This document shows positions 1-10,254 of a DNA stretch of 64,000 bases, one piece after another. The DNA is from Lentilactobacillus raoultii (GTDB taxonomy: Bacteria; Bacillota; Bacilli; Lactobacillales; Lactobacillaceae): NCBI RefSeq assembly GCF_900411375.1, contig NZ_LS422984.1, positions 465,249 through 529,248 on the forward strand, written 5' to 3'. The first letter of the stretch is position 1; each line of letters starts with the position of its first letter. The position numbers and the translations under genes are program-made. The notes beneath the pieces were generated by a model that saw only the letters and a list, made by a program, of their open reading frames with translations, ran no database searches and had not been told where the DNA came from.

Positions 1-902
1 GCTTGCCGTTTTCTTCCAAAAATCCAGGGGTCATGCACGCTTGTGGCCATGACATCCATATGACCGTTGCCTTAGGCGTTCTTAACTGGTTCAGTGAGCA
101 TCAACCCAAGGACAACCTGATTTTCTTCTTTCAACCGGCTGAAGAAAGCCAAAACGGTGGAAAAGTGGCTTATGAAAAGGGCGTCTTTACCGGCAAGTGG
201 CGACCGGATGAATTTTACGGGTTGCATGATAATCCTAATCTACCTACCGGTGCGATTGGCTGTCGAATGGGAACGCTGTTTGCCGGGACAACCGAAGTCA
301 ACGTAGATTTAATCGGTAAAAGTGGTCACGCCGCTTACCCGCAGGATGCTAACGATATGGTGGTTGCGGCGGCCCAGTTTATCAACCAGGTCCAAACCAT
401 TGTTTCCAGAAGCGTTAACCCGATTGAAGGCGGTGTGATCACCTTTGGTAAGCTTGAAGCCGGAACCATTCGAAATGTGATTGCCGGTCGGGCTCGAATT
501 GAAGGGACAATTCGGGGACTGACCCAGAAGATGATCGAACACATCGTTATGCGGCTCAAACAGGTCGCCAATGGGGTGGCAACCAGCTATGGGGCAACGG
601 TTAACATTGAGTTTAATCAGGGCGGTTATTTACCTGTTGAAAATAACGAAGCACTTACGAAACGGTTGATTGCGTTTGCCAAGCAGGACCCCAAAACCCA
701 GTTTATCGAAACCCAGCCAGCAATGACCGGGGAAGACTTTGGCTACTTATTATCGAAAATTCCCGGCACTATGTTTTGGCTGGGAGTTGACGATGATTCA
801 CCTTTGCACGCGCCCACTTTAAATCCAAAGGAATCAGCTATTCCAAAGGGGATCCAATCAATTATCAGATTTCTCGAGTTTCGACAACAGGCAACAGATT
901 AA
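1..902 (+). CDS. dapL: N-acetyldiaminopimelate deacetylase, 5' end cut by window
   Basis: An M20-family metallo-amidohydrolase that removes the acetyl group from N-acetyl-LL-diaminopimelate, a late step of the acetylase branch of lysine and cell-wall diaminopimelate synthesis in the cytoplasm. The visible 299 residues hold the metal-site motif [10 protein letters not shown] near the start, QPAEES with the paired acidic residues, GLHDNP, and the dimerisation-domain motif GHAAYP. Family members have about 380 residues, so some 80 are missing upstream of the window. The first in-frame TTG at base 3 is not the true start. It lies directly upstream of dapA, dapB and an aminotransferase, which supports this role over a general hippurate-type amidohydrolase. 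Confidence 0.88.
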   Translation, partial: LPFSSKNPGVMHACGHDIHMTVALGVLNWFSEHQPKDNLIFFFQPAEESQNGGKVAYEKGVFTGKWRPDEFYGLHDNPNLPTGAIGCRMGTLFAGTTEVNVDLIGKSGHAAYPQDANDMVVAAAQFINQVQTIVSRSVNPIEGGVITFGKLEAGTIRNVIAGRARIEGTIRGLTQKMIEHIVMRLKQVANGVATSYGATVNIEFNQGGYLPVENNEALTKRLIAFAKQDPKTQFIETQPAMTGEDFGYLLSKIPGTMFWLGVDDDSPLHAPTLNPKESAIPKGIQSIIRFLEFRQQATD

Positions 903-967
903 CTAATACTGAATTGATTTGTGATAGAAGAGTATTGAAATTAAACTTAAAGAAAGTAGGGATTTTT

Positions 968-1864
968 ATGATTAATGCAGATATTATGACAGCGATTATT
1001 ACCCCGTTTAGTGATGACGGCACGATTAACTTTGACGCACTTGAGAAGCTGACAAATCATTTGCTTGAAACCGGTAGCCGCGGCTTTGTCATTGGCGGGA
1101 CGACTGGTGAGACGCCAACGTTGAGTCATGATGAGAAAGTCGAACTCTACACGCGGTTTGCCAAGATTGTCGACGGCCGCGGGGTGGTCATTGCCGGTAC
1201 AGGCAGCAATAATACTTATGAGACGGCAAAGTTTACAGCTGAAGTTGGCCAGATTCCCGGCGTTGATTATGCTTTAGTGGTTGTGCCATACTATAATAAG
1301 CCGGATCAGCGGGGGATGATCGCCCACTTTACAGCGGTTGCTGAGCAGTCTTCTGTACCAATCATTATTTATAATATTCCTGGACGAACCGGCGTCACGA
1401 TGGCGAATGACACGGTTGTTGAACTGGCCAAAAATCCAAACATTGCGGGTGTTAAGCAATGTACATCCATGGACGATTTTGAGTACATCGTTGAACACAC
1501 GGCCGATGACTTTAACGTCTTCACTGGTGAAGATGCCCAGGCACTTTTTGCCAGAGTCGTTGGTGGCCGCGGCGTGATTTCAGTTGCCAGTCACATTTAT
1601 GGCGAGGAAATGCGTCAAATGTACGATGATCTCTACGATGGTGATTATAAAGCGGCGGGCGATCTGATGCGGTTCTTGAGCCCGAAAATCAAGGCACTCT
1701 TCAGTTATCCATCACCGTCACCGGTTAAGGCGGTTTTGAACGCCCAGGGGTATCACGTGGGTGACTGCCGGTTACCGATTTTGTCATTAAACGATGACGA
1801 AAAAGCGATTTTGGCAAAGCGGCTGGGGATTTCCAGCTTGACTGCCCTACAGTCTGAAAGCTGA
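968..1864 (+). CDS. dapA: 4-hydroxy-tetrahydrodipicolinate synthase
   Basis: Condenses pyruvate with aspartate semialdehyde, the entry step into the diaminopimelate/lysine branch. The 298-residue product is of normal length and starts with the typical [14 protein letters not shown] strand. Visible family motifs are GGTTGE (substrate loop), [15 protein letters not shown] with the catalytic tyrosine, and IAGVKQ with the Schiff-base lysine. I chose the ATG at 968. An upstream in-frame start at 914 would add an 18-residue extension with no family match. It lies 65 bases after dapL and about 80 before dapB, in the same operon. Confidence 0.95.
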   Translation: MINADIMTAIITPFSDDGTINFDALEKLTNHLLETGSRGFVIGGTTGETPTLSHDEKVELYTRFAKIVDGRGVVIAGTGSNNTYETAKFTAEVGQIPGVDYALVVVPYYNKPDQRGMIAHFTAVAEQSSVPIIIYNIPGRTGVTMANDTVVELAKNPNIAGVKQCTSMDDFEYIVEHTADDFNVFTGEDAQALFARVVGGRGVISVASHIYGEEMRQMYDDLYDGDYKAAGDLMRFLSPKIKALFSYPSPSPVKAVLNAQGYHVGDCRLPILSLNDDEKAILAKRLGISSLTALQSES

Positions 1865-1944
1865 TCGACTGGCTCTGATGATCAATCGGGGCCCTCATGA
1901 TCAAATGAAAATAAGTATTCAACATAAAGGAGTTTGCGTTCACT

Positions 1945-2718
1945 ATGATAAAAGTTCTGGTTGCTGGTTTTATGGGATCAATGGGTCAAAAAACGGTCCA
2001 AATGGTTAATGAAAGTGACAATTTCGAGTTGGTTGGTGGTTATAATCCCGGCATTGACGTTGCGCATCTGCAAGGAATGGGACTAAACGACAACGTGAAA
2101 TTATTCAGCAACTTGGCTGATATCAAGACCGATGCGGATGTTTGGATTGATTTTACCGTTCCAAGTGCGGTTTTTAGCAACGTTAAATTTGCCATTGAAC
2201 ACGGGATTCATCCGGTGGTCGGCACTTCCGGAATGAAAGAGGATCAAATTAAACAGTTGCAGCAGTTAGCCGAAGAAAAGGGCGTCGGTGGCATCATCGC
2301 ACCTAATTTCGGTTTGTCGGCCGTTTTATTGATGAAGTTTGCCAAAGAAGCAGCTAAGTATATGCCAGATGTTGAAATTATTGAGATGCATCATGATGAT
2401 AAGTTGGATGCTCCTTCCGGCACGGCACTTTCGACCGCTCAGATGATTAGCGAAGTAAGAGGTGACCATCCGACACCTAAATCAGAAGAAACATTAAAGG
2501 GCGTTCGCGGTGGCGACTATCATGGCATTAAAATTCACTCAGTTAGACTGCCGGGTTACGTGGCCCATGAACAGGTTCTCTTTGGTGGTAAGGGTGAAGC
2601 ATTGACGATTCGTCAAGATTCATTTGACCGCGGTTCCTTTATGAACGGTGTTAAATTAGCGGTACCGACTGCAGCTAAAGCCACTAAGTTGATTGTTGGC
2701 TTGGAAAATATTCTTTAA
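1945..2718 (+). CDS. dapB: 4-hydroxy-tetrahydrodipicolinate reductase
   Basis: NAD(P)H-dependent reductase acting directly after DapA. The 257-residue protein begins with a dinucleotide-binding segment, [12 protein letters not shown]. It carries the C-terminal-domain signature [13 protein letters not shown], with the conserved histidines and lysine near residue 150, followed by GVRGG and the HEVLFGG-like segment [11 protein letters not shown]. An AAAGGAG ribosome site precedes the ATG. The stop lies about 20 bases before the next gene, so translation of the two is probably linked. Length and motifs are complete. Confidence 0.95.
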   Translation: MIKVLVAGFMGSMGQKTVQMVNESDNFELVGGYNPGIDVAHLQGMGLNDNVKLFSNLADIKTDADVWIDFTVPSAVFSNVKFAIEHGIHPVVGTSGMKEDQIKQLQQLAEEKGVGGIIAPNFGLSAVLLMKFAKEAAKYMPDVEIIEMHHDDKLDAPSGTALSTAQMISEVRGDHPTPKSEETLKGVRGGDYHGIKIHSVRLPGYVAHEQVLFGGKGEALTIRQDSFDRGSFMNGVKLAVPTAAKATKLIVGLENIL

Positions 2719-2740
2719 GACGAGACGGGAGATAGAGACT

Positions 2741-3928
2741 ATGCCAAAATTAAAGCAGGGACTTTCAGAAGTTGTTAACAAACATGTCAAAGCGGTTGGC
2801 CCGTCTGGAATTCGTGAATTTGATCAAAAGATTTCATCAATTCCCGGGATTGTGAAGCTGACACTGGGTGAACCGGATTTTAACGTACCGGAACACGTTA
2901 AACAGGCAGCCATTCGCAGCATTCAAAATAACAAATCCCACTATTCATCTCAAAAGGGAATTCCTGAATTGCGACAAGCTATCAGCCGTTATTTAAAACG
3001 CAAAACGGGCGTGACGTATGATCCCGAATCTGAAATTGTGGTCACAATTGGTGCTACTGAAGCAATCTTTTCGTCACTGACAGCAATGCTAAATCCTGGT
3101 GATAAAGTTATCGTACCCACCCCGGCTTTTGCCCTGTACTTTCCGGTGATTCAGGTTGCCGGCGCTGAACTGATTACCATTGATACATCGGCTGACGGGT
3201 TTGTGTTGACACCTGAAAAATTGCAGAAAGCGTTAGATGAGAACGGGGATGCGGTAAAGGCGATTGTTTTGAATTACCCATCAAATCCAACCGGCATTGA
3301 GTATTCGGAGAAACAGTTACAGGCTTTGGCGGATATTATTGCCAAACATCGGCTATTTGTTTTAGCAGATGAAATTTACAATGAACTGACCTATGGTGTT
3401 GAACACCATTCGATTGCCCAATTATTGCCGGAACAAACAATTGTCGTTAATGGGGTCTCCAAATCCCATGCCATGACTGGGTATCGCATCGGTTATTTTG
3501 CGGCGCCAAAGGATTTCGTTACTAATGCAGCTAAAATGCATGGGTTTGCGGTAACCTGCCCTTCCAATCCGGCACAGTATGCAGCACTGGAAGCCCTGAC
3601 AAATGGCTTGGAAGACGCGGTACCAATGCGTGAACAGTATCATAAGCGCCGTGATTACATTACCAAGCGGCTACAGGAAATGGGGATGGAAATGGCACTC
3701 CCCCAAGGTGCCTTTTATGTTTTTGCCAAAATCCCGGATGCCATTGATGAGTCACCAGTTGAGTTTGCGACTGATCTGGCTGAGAAAGCCAAAGTCGGCG
3801 TTGTCCCGGGCTCTGCGTTTGGTCCTGGCGGGCAACGTTATATCCGGCTATCATATGCGGCTTCAGATGATGATATTAAATTGGCAATGGATCGAATGAG
3901 TGCTTATATGCTGGAGCGGGTGAAGTGA
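2741..3928 (+). CDS. patA: aminotransferase class I/II, likely N-acetyl-LL-diaminopimelate aminotransferase
   Basis: PLP-dependent fold-type I aminotransferase of 395 residues. Motifs include TLGEPDFNVP at the N-terminus, the cofactor segment NYPSNPTG, LADEIYNEL with the aspartate that contacts the pyridine nitrogen, and SKSHAMTGYRIGY with the PLP lysine. C-terminal PGSAFGPGG and RLSYA segments are present. The start is the ATG at 2741 behind a GGGAG ribosome site. An earlier in-frame start would overlap dapB. Its place after dapL-dapA-dapB is the usual setting of PatA, which makes N-acetyl-LL-diaminopimelate. Aromatic aminotransferase (AraT) is the main alternative by sequence alone. Confidence 0.85.
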   Translation: MPKLKQGLSEVVNKHVKAVGPSGIREFDQKISSIPGIVKLTLGEPDFNVPEHVKQAAIRSIQNNKSHYSSQKGIPELRQAISRYLKRKTGVTYDPESEIVVTIGATEAIFSSLTAMLNPGDKVIVPTPAFALYFPVIQVAGAELITIDTSADGFVLTPEKLQKALDENGDAVKAIVLNYPSNPTGIEYSEKQLQALADIIAKHRLFVLADEIYNELTYGVEHHSIAQLLPEQTIVVNGVSKSHAMTGYRIGYFAAPKDFVTNAAKMHGFAVTCPSNPAQYAALEALTNGLEDAVPMREQYHKRRDYITKRLQEMGMEMALPQGAFYVFAKIPDAIDESPVEFATDLAEKAKVGVVPGSAFGPGGQRYIRLSYAASDDDIKLAMDRMSAYMLERVK

Positions 3929-4049
3929 GTGGTACACGCTAAATGAACAACTGTTAACTAATCATGATACTCGAGGGTTGTCATTTGTTCGAGATTAAAG
4001 TATGATTATATTATAATTAGAGCTTTTACAAATAAGGGAGTATTTTTAA

Positions 4050-5129
4050 ATGACAGAATTTAATGTGGCAATTTTAGGTGCAACTGGTGCGGTTGGGACC
4101 CGGATGATCAGCCAGTTGGAACAATCGACGATTCCCGTGAAGAATGTCAAGTTGCTGGCATCTGCTCGTTCCGCAGGGAAAAAATTAAAGTTTAAGGGCC
4201 AAGAAGTGACGGTTGAAGAAGCTAAGCCGGAATCATTTGAAGGTGTCGACTTGGTATTGGCTTCGGCCGGCGGTTCGGTTTCTAAAAAGTTTTTACCCGA
4301 AGCTGTTAAGCGCGGGGCGGTTTGTGTTGATAACACCAGTGCCTTTCGAATGGAGCCGGAAGTTCCGCTGGTTATTCCAGAAGTTAACGAAGGCGCTCTC
4401 TATCGGCACCGGGGAATTATTTCCAACCCCAATTGTTCAACCATTCAAATGGTCGTTTGCTTAAACCCAATTTATAAAAAATACGGCTTGAAGCAAGTCA
4501 TTGTTTCAACCTATCAAGCGGTTTCCGGTGCCGGTCAGTCGGCATTAAACGAATTAATGACCGAATCGCAACAAGTATTGAATGGTGAAAAGACCGACCC
4601 ACAAATTTTGCCAACTAAGGGTGACAAAAAGCACTATCAACAAGCTTTTAACCTGTTACCCCAGATTGATGTCTTTGAGCAGGATGGTTACTATACTCAC
4701 GAAGAGTGGAAAATGATCCACGAAACCAAAAAAATCATGTTGGATGACATGAATGCCAAGGATATTAAAGTGACGGCTACTTGTGTGCGGGTACCAATTC
4801 GGATTGCGCATGGCGAAACCGTTTATTTTGAAGTGGCTGACGACAGTGCCACAACGGATGAGATTAAGCAGATTTTAGCGGATGCACCGGGTGTTGTGCT
4901 TCAAGATGACACGGCTCATCAGCTTTATCCGCAGCCAATTGAAGCTGAAGGCAAGCGGGAAACCTTTGTTGGTCGAGTTCGACCAGATTACGAAAACAAG
5001 GGAAGTTACCACATGTGGGTAGTTTCCGATAACTTGTTAAAGGGTGCCGCTTGGAATACGGTTCAAATTGCTGAACGCTTGGTTGATCATGACCTGGTTC
5101 GGGTACCGGACAATCCTTATTTGGGCTAA
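4050..5129 (+). CDS. asd: aspartate-semialdehyde dehydrogenase
   Basis: Reduces aspartyl phosphate to aspartate semialdehyde, the common precursor of lysine, threonine and methionine, and supplies DapA upstream. The 359-residue protein starts with the NADP-binding segment [13 protein letters not shown]. It carries the active-site cysteine in NPNCST near residue 130 and [10 protein letters not shown] with the catalytic histidine. It is a little longer than the Bacillus enzyme, as in other lactobacilli. About 120 bases separate it from patA, with an AT-rich stretch containing TATAAT at 4012-4017, so it may have its own promoter. A strong hairpin terminator follows. Confidence 0.94.
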   Translation: MTEFNVAILGATGAVGTRMISQLEQSTIPVKNVKLLASARSAGKKLKFKGQEVTVEEAKPESFEGVDLVLASAGGSVSKKFLPEAVKRGAVCVDNTSAFRMEPEVPLVIPEVNEGALYRHRGIISNPNCSTIQMVVCLNPIYKKYGLKQVIVSTYQAVSGAGQSALNELMTESQQVLNGEKTDPQILPTKGDKKHYQQAFNLLPQIDVFEQDGYYTHEEWKMIHETKKIMLDDMNAKDIKVTATCVRVPIRIAHGETVYFEVADDSATTDEIKQILADAPGVVLQDDTAHQLYPQPIEAEGKRETFVGRVRPDYENKGSYHMWVVSDNLLKGAAWNTVQIAERLVDHDLVRVPDNPYLG

Positions 5130-5181
5130 GCTACTTTATTGAATAAACATTGATCGTTAAGTTTGAGAAATTAAAGATAAC

Positions 5182-5217
5182 AAAAATCACGGTGGGATTC
5201 AAGCCGTGATTTTTTTG
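5182..5217 (+). terminator. Rho-independent terminator after asd
   Basis: The complementary arms AAAATCACGG and CCGTGATTTT flank a short loop and run into a T tract. It closes the dap/asd transcription region. Confidence 0.85.
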
Positions 5218-5366
5218 AACCGCTTGAATCCGCTCACTAACTTAGGACAGCTCCTTCAAGCAATCTACTGCGTCTAAGGGATTCATTGGCAAAAAGCCAA
5301 ATGCGGGCTTTTCACCAATGAACGCCTTAGTCTTCGTAGATTAACCGCTTGAATCCGCTCACTAAA
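5218..5366 (-). repeat. dispersed structured repeat, copy 1 (complete)
   Basis: Intergenic element of about 150 bases bounded at both ends by the same box, reading GTGAGCGGATTCAAGCGGTT on the minus strand (5218-5237 and 5343-5362). Between the boxes lies a long hairpin. On the minus strand, arms ATCTAC/GTAGAT, GACTAAGG/CCTTAGAC, TTCATTGG/CCAATGAA and the inner stem AAAGCC/GGCTTT are nested in order. Other copies at 19.2, 22.5 and 23.0 kb have the same boxes and architecture with different but still complementary arm sequences. The element ends one base before the putative -35 box of the ATPase gene. Confidence 0.85.
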
Positions 5367-5367
5367 C

Positions 5368-5397
5368 TTGTCGTTACGCCCTTAAATATCATATAAT
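5368..5397 (+). promoter_or_regulatory. promoter of P-type ATPase gene
   Basis: TTGTCG (5368-5373) and TATAAT (5392-5397) are separated by 18 bases, about 65 bases upstream of the ATG. The -35 box abuts the repeat element on its left. Confidence 0.6.
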
Positions 5398-5463
5398 TGT
5401 TAAAACTGGATCTAAAAAATTTTTAGGCAGGTCTAATTAGTTAAAGAAAGGTTGAGACATTGA

Positions 5464-8187
5464 ATGGATAAGGAAACAACTGAGGCGCCTCCCGAACAGA
5501 GGTTATGGCAACGTTCCACAGCAGAATTGGTTAAGCAGTACCAGACCGATTCGGAAAATGGCTTGGATGAACAAGAAGCGAAAAGACGGTTAACTCGAGA
5601 TGGCTATAATGAACTGACGGCTAAAAAGCGCAGTAAATTACTTCGCTTTATTGCTCAGTTCAATAACAGTATTATTTATATCTTGATCGCTGCAGCCGTC
5701 ATCACACTGTTGCTTCATCATTATTCAGATTCAGCTGTCATTGGAATTGTTATTATCGCCAATGCGTTTATTGGTTTTTTTCAGGAAATTCAAGCAGACA
5801 ATGCTTTGACTAAGATTAAAGAGTTATTAGTCAGTCAAAATTACGTGATTCGAAATGGCCAAAAGATTGAGGTTCCAGCACGTGAATTGGTGGTTGGCGA
5901 TCTGGTCAACTTGGAAGCTGGGGATGCGGTGCCAGCCGACATGCGGTTAATTTCAGCTGATAATTTGCGTATTCAAGAATCGACACTAACTGGTGAAAGC
6001 AACTCGGTTGAAAAAACTGAAGAACCACTTCATCGAGATAATGTGCCGCTTGCCGAGCGTTCAAATATGGCGTTTGCTTCGACGGCGGTTACCCAAGGTT
6101 CCGGCATGGGAATTGTAGTTGGCACCGGTTCACAAACGGAGATTGGTAACATTCAGCAAAGTGTTGCCGAAGTTAAAACACAGGTGACGCCACTTATGAA
6201 GAACTTGAATAAATTGGGACTCAATTTGTCAATCTTCATTGTCGTGGTCGCTGTATTGCTGTTCTTGCTGGGACTTTATACCCAGATTTATAGTTTGCCA
6301 ACTTTAACGATTGCTGTCATTACAATGGTTGTTGGTTCAATGCCTGAAGGCCTACCGGCATCAACGTCGGTTGTTTTGGCTGGCGGGGTTCAGGTCATGA
6401 CCAAACGCGGGGCGATCGTTAAAACCTTACCGGCCGTTGAAACGCTGGGGGCAGTTGATATTGTCGATACTGATAAAACCGGGACGTTAACCAAAAATGA
6501 AATGACGGTCACGGACGTCATTACCCATGATCATCATTATCAAGTTACCGGGACCGGTTTTGTCGATAGTGATAAAGGGGTTTCCGGTGACGTTTTACTG
6601 GATGGACAGCAGGTAGCCTGGCGGGATGACCAGAACTTTGTTGAACTAGTGAAGATTGCTGGGACGACGACCGATGCCGAATTGGTTCAAACTGATGGCG
6701 AATGGAGCCTGACTGGTGAACCGACCGACGGCGCGTTAACAACGCTGTTTCATAAACTGATGGGTCGTGCACCTGAAGTGGATGAATTAGATACGCTACC
6801 GTTTGATTCCGCTTATCGCTACAGTGCCCGGTTAATTAATGATGATCGACAACACAATGAGTTAATGGTCAAAGGAGCCCCTGGCACCATTTTTGATATG
6901 GTCAAAGCCAGTCATCCGGATTTTAAGGCGGATCACTGGTATGAACAGGTTAACCGGCTGACTAATCAAGGATTGCGGGTTGTGGCCCTTGGCTGGAAAG
7001 ATGTTGCCAACGATGAGACCGAAATTGACATGGATCGCGTTGCTGACGGGATTCAGTTAAGTGGCATTGTCGGCATCATGGATCCGCCACGAGAAGAAGT
7101 GATTCCGGCTATTCAACATTTGCGTCAAGCCGGTGTGAAAGTTAATATGATTACCGGCGATCACCCGGATACCGCAACGGCAATTGCCAAGAAGCTGGAT
7201 CTGGATGAAAGTGTGCACGCCATTACCGGGCCGGAAATTGATCAGATGTCAGATGAAGAGTTGAGCCGACAAATTGGCCACTATAACGTTTTTGCTCGGA
7301 CAACACCGGCTGATAAACTCCGAATTGTCCGTGCCCAACAGGCGAATGCTAAAATCGTGGCAATGACGGGGGATGGGGTTAACGATGCCCCGGCCTTGAA
7401 GCAGGCCAACATCGGCATTGCCATGGGAATTAAAGGGACGGACGTTGCCAAAGAATCCGCGGATATGGTACTGGTCAACGATAGTTTTACGACGATTGTT
7501 GATGCGGTTGCGGAAGGCCGGCACGTCTTTGACAACATTCAAAAGACGATTCGCTTCTTATTGCCAACCAGTTTTGCGGAAGGCTTGGTGGTCTTGATTA
7601 GTATGATCATGGGCCAGGAGTTGCCGTTGTTTCCAACTCAGCTGCTTTGGATTAATACAGTTTCTGCGTTGACAATTCAATTTGCGTTTATCTTTGAACC
7701 GGCTGAAGAATCCATTATGGTTCGGGGGCCGCGGGATGTCACAAGGGGAATTTTAAACAAGGTGGACGTTTTTGAGATTGTTTATGTGTCGATTCTAATT
7801 TCGTCATTGGGCATCTTTACCTTTGATAAATTTGTGGATGCCAATATTTTAAACCCGGTTCTTGGGAGTACGATGGCCGTTAACATCATTATTTTCGGCA
7901 AGATCTTCTACCTGTTTAATATCCGGAATTCTTACCCGATTATTTCCAGACACTTCTTTGAAAATAAGATGGCCTTTGCGATTATCGCCATTTTATTAGC
8001 ATTGCAGGCGATTCTGATTTACGTACCGTTTATGCAGGAAATTTTCCATACCGCCTCCATTGATCTTTACTATGGGTGGTTGGTGCCGGCAATTTGCGGC
8101 TTTGTGGTTTTGGTGGTCACGGAAATCATCAAATTACTGCGAATTCAATACCGAAAACGTACCGGGCAAGTTACCAAGATTCGCTAA
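5464..8187 (+). CDS. P2-type cation-transporting ATPase
   Basis: Membrane ATPase of 907 residues that moves cations at the cost of ATP. The N-terminal cation-ATPase domain (residues 15-80) is followed by membrane helices, the actuator domain with LTGES, the conserved helix motif PEGLP, and the phosphorylation site DKTGTLT with its aspartate near residue 337. KGAPG in the nucleotide domain, the hinge MTGDGVNDAPALK and a C-terminal helix bundle follow. The layout is that of the Ca2+/Na+ pump group (PMR1/SERCA-like). I cannot assign the ion: Ca2+, Mg2+ or Na+ are all possible. The ATG follows an AAAGG ribosome site, and a terminator follows the gene. Confidence 0.9.
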   Translation: MDKETTEAPPEQRLWQRSTAELVKQYQTDSENGLDEQEAKRRLTRDGYNELTAKKRSKLLRFIAQFNNSIIYILIAAAVITLLLHHYSDSAVIGIVIIANAFIGFFQEIQADNALTKIKELLVSQNYVIRNGQKIEVPARELVVGDLVNLEAGDAVPADMRLISADNLRIQESTLTGESNSVEKTEEPLHRDNVPLAERSNMAFASTAVTQGSGMGIVVGTGSQTEIGNIQQSVAEVKTQVTPLMKNLNKLGLNLSIFIVVVAVLLFLLGLYTQIYSLPTLTIAVITMVVGSMPEGLPASTSVVLAGGVQVMTKRGAIVKTLPAVETLGAVDIVDTDKTGTLTKNEMTVTDVITHDHHYQVTGTGFVDSDKGVSGDVLLDGQQVAWRDDQNFVELVKIAGTTTDAELVQTDGEWSLTGEPTDGALTTLFHKLMGRAPEVDELDTLPFDSAYRYSARLINDDRQHNELMVKGAPGTIFDMVKASHPDFKADHWYEQVNRLTNQGLRVVALGWKDVANDETEIDMDRVADGIQLSGIVGIMDPPREEVIPAIQHLRQAGVKVNMITGDHPDTATAIAKKLDLDESVHAITGPEIDQMSDEELSRQIGHYNVFARTTPADKLRIVRAQQANAKIVAMTGDGVNDAPALKQANIGIAMGIKGTDVAKESADMVLVNDSFTTIVDAVAEGRHVFDNIQKTIRFLLPTSFAEGLVVLISMIMGQELPLFPTQLLWINTVSALTIQFAFIFEPAEESIMVRGPRDVTRGILNKVDVFEIVYVSILISSLGIFTFDKFVDANILNPVLGSTMAVNIIIFGKIFYLFNIRNSYPIISRHFFENKMAFAIIAILLALQAILIYVPFMQEIFHTASIDLYYGWLVPAICGFVVLVVTEIIKLLRIQYRKRTGQVTKIR

Positions 8188-8198
8188 AAATGATAGTT

Positions 8199-8246
8199 AA
8201 AAGGGACTTTCATTCATCAGTTAAGATGGGGTGAAAGTCCCTTTTT
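8199..8246. terminator. bidirectional terminator between ATPase and exporter genes
   Basis: AAAAGGGACTTTCA pairs with TGAAAGTCCCTTTTT around a 20-base loop. It has A-rich and T-rich flanks on opposite sides, so it can serve both convergent genes. Confidence 0.85.
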
Positions 8247-8268
8247 AAATCGATAACATGTTCAGCGA

Positions 8269-9720
8269 TTATTTTAAATCGGCGGCCTTGACGTTTCGAC
8301 CCTGGAGAATGGATAAAATTAGGGCACCAATGATGATTAACAGTGAAATGGTAAAGGCAATGTGCATGCCAGAAATAAAGAGTTCCGGACGACTTGGTAA
8401 ATAAGTGGTGACGTGAAACCCGGCTTTTAAGCTCATGGCAATGAACAGCGAACTGGTCGACAGGGCGGTTCCCGAAATCATCCCAATATTTCGAGCCAGA
8501 GCGTTTAAGCTGCCGGCACTTCCAAGTTGATCCTTGGGGACCACTGACATGACAATGTCACTATTCGGTGACTGAAACAGACCGGTGCCGATCGCCATGA
8601 TCACGGTGATGACAACATAGACCCATATTGGACTGCTTAACGTTAAAAAGTAGTAGAGTGCCTGGGCAACGGCAACGATGGTTAAGCCAACCGAAGCAAC
8701 TTTGGCTTGTGAAAAGTGGTCAGCAAACCAGCCGCCAATCGGTCCGGCAAAGACCATTACCACTGGGAAAATTACCAATAAGGCACCGGCTTGGCCAGCA
8801 GTGAGGCCACGGGCATCTTCCAGATAAAACGGGATGATAATCACTGTGAAGAAATTGGAAAGAAAAATTAACACAGCAGCACCCAGCCCATAGGAGAAGG
8901 CTTTGATGCTAAACATTGAGAGCGGCATTAACGGGTTCTTGGTGCGGGCTTCGGTATGAAGAAAGCCCCAGAAAGTTAAAATGGCAACGGCAAATAAGAT
9001 TAACGGGATTGGTTTGGCGTAACCGACCTCCTGGCCAAGAAAGACCCCTAAAAACAGGCCAAAAATTAAGGCTGAAAAGTTAATGAAGCCCCACCAATCG
9101 ATGCCCTTACCAGTGGTTTGGTAATTTTTGGGCATGACAATGGCTCCTAAAATAATGGCAAAGATGCCAAAGGGCAGATTGACCCAGAAAATATAGCCCC
9201 ATGAAAGGTTGGATAAAATCAAACCACCCAGGCCGGGACCGGCAATGGCGCCTAGGGCCACAAATGTACCGACAAACCCCATGGCGCGGCCCCGTTCCTT
9301 AACGCCAAAAGTGGACGTCGTAATGCCATAGGTATTGGAAAGGGTCATTGCAGCGCCAATGCCTTGAATGGCCCGACCGCCCAATAGCACGGGAAAGTTG
9401 ATTTGTAGCCCGGAGATAAAGGAGCCCGCCAGAAAGACGACTGTCCCAATTCGAAAGACTTTGACTTTGCCGTAAAGGTCGCCCAATTTACCGAAAAACA
9501 GCAATAAGGCACTTAGAATGATCAGGTAAGCGGACACAACCCACTCAATCTGATTCATTGGGACGTGGAGTTGTTTGGCCATGATTGGCATGGCAATGTT
9601 AACAATGCTGGCATCCAAGTTAGACATAAAGGCAAACGTTCCAATGGAAACCAGAACCCACCAGCCATTCTTTTGCGTGGTGACGGGTGCACTTGGCGTT
9701 TTATTTGATGCATTCTTCAA
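8269..9720 (-). CDS. MFS exporter, DHA2 (14-helix) family
   Basis: Drug:proton antiporter-like protein of 483 residues with about 14 hydrophobic segments. After a short polar N-terminus it shows the DHA2 signatures SNLDASIVNIAMP in the first helix, GKLGDLYGKV (loop 2-3, motif A) and the antiporter segment GALIAGPGLGG-like (GAIAGPGLGG). The second half holds a repeated loop motif, GGWFADHF. The substrate is unknown; such genes are usually called multidrug or solute exporters. It converges on the ATPase gene. Upstream is only a short promoter region with no adjacent regulator. Confidence 0.88.
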   Translation of the reverse strand: MKNASNKTPSAPVTTQKNGWWVLVSIGTFAFMSNLDASIVNIAMPIMAKQLHVPMNQIEWVVSAYLIILSALLLFFGKLGDLYGKVKVFRIGTVVFLAGSFISGLQINFPVLLGGRAIQGIGAAMTLSNTYGITTSTFGVKERGRAMGFVGTFVALGAIAGPGLGGLILSNLSWGYIFWVNLPFGIFAIILGAIVMPKNYQTTGKGIDWWGFINFSALIFGLFLGVFLGQEVGYAKPIPLILFAVAILTFWGFLHTEARTKNPLMPLSMFSIKAFSYGLGAAVLIFLSNFFTVIIIPFYLEDARGLTAGQAGALLVIFPVVMVFAGPIGGWFADHFSQAKVASVGLTIVAVAQALYYFLTLSSPIWVYVVITVIMAIGTGLFQSPNSDIVMSVVPKDQLGSAGSLNALARNIGMISGTALSTSSLFIAMSLKAGFHVTTYLPSRPELFISGMHIAFTISLLIIIGALILSILQGRNVKAADLK

Positions 9721-9900
9721 TGTTCTTCCCCCTCAAGCAACAAAAACCTCATGAATACAGATTTCATTATACGCAATTTATCAAAAAGTTAACGTGATTT
9801 GCTTAGCAGCATTGATTACGGTAAAATGCAGGCTATTGGAGGATTGAAATGATGTGAAAATAATTGGGATCAAGCCACAAGTTCAAGGAGTTGATCAACA

Positions 9901-10089
9901 ATCTATCGAATTTTAATTTCCTTAGTGATCGGCGTGATATTTCTAGTGATTGCAGCTGACATTTGGAACGTTTTTAGTCAGTTTCAAAATGGGGTTGCTG
10001 CCGGGATGTTCAGTGTCGCTGCTTTTGTTGTCGCAGTCATTGCAGCCTATATCAAATTAACGGTTCGCGAAAATAAATCCAATCATTGA
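9901..10089 (+). CDS. small two-helix membrane protein with a non-standard start
   Basis: An open frame of 62 codons encodes two hydrophobic segments (LISLVIGVIFLVIAADIW and SVAAFVVAVIAAYIKL) around a glycine/alanine turn and ends NKSNH. A good AAGGAG site lies at 9885-9890. The codon placed ten bases after it is ATC, where ATG would be expected, followed by TATCGA. The nearest standard in-frame starts are a GTG at 9925, without a ribosome site, and later codons. Either the gene starts at ATC, or it lost its start codon by one substitution. Codon use and helix design look like a real small membrane protein. It is followed by a strong terminator. Confidence 0.5.
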   Translation: MYRILISLVIGVIFLVIAADIWNVFSQFQNGVAAGMFSVAAFVVAVIAAYIKLTVRENKSNH

Positions 10090-10143
10090 AAAGATTGATG
10101 TATCAAGAGATTTCATAACATTGCGTTAAAATACTAGTGCCTC

Positions 10144-10203
10144 AAAAAATCGATCCAATTAGAAGTTGACATGTTTCAGCTTCTAACCGGATCGATTTTA
10201 ATT
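10144..10203. terminator. bidirectional terminator
   Basis: AAAATCGATCC pairs with GGATCGATTTT, and TTAGAAG with CTTCTAA inside it, around a 14-base loop. It lies between the small membrane ORF and the convergent gene at 10255. Confidence 0.8.
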
Positions 10204-10254
10204 TGAATATAAAAAAAGTTTGTCAATTAGGATTGGTTCGTAAAGCCGGGTACT

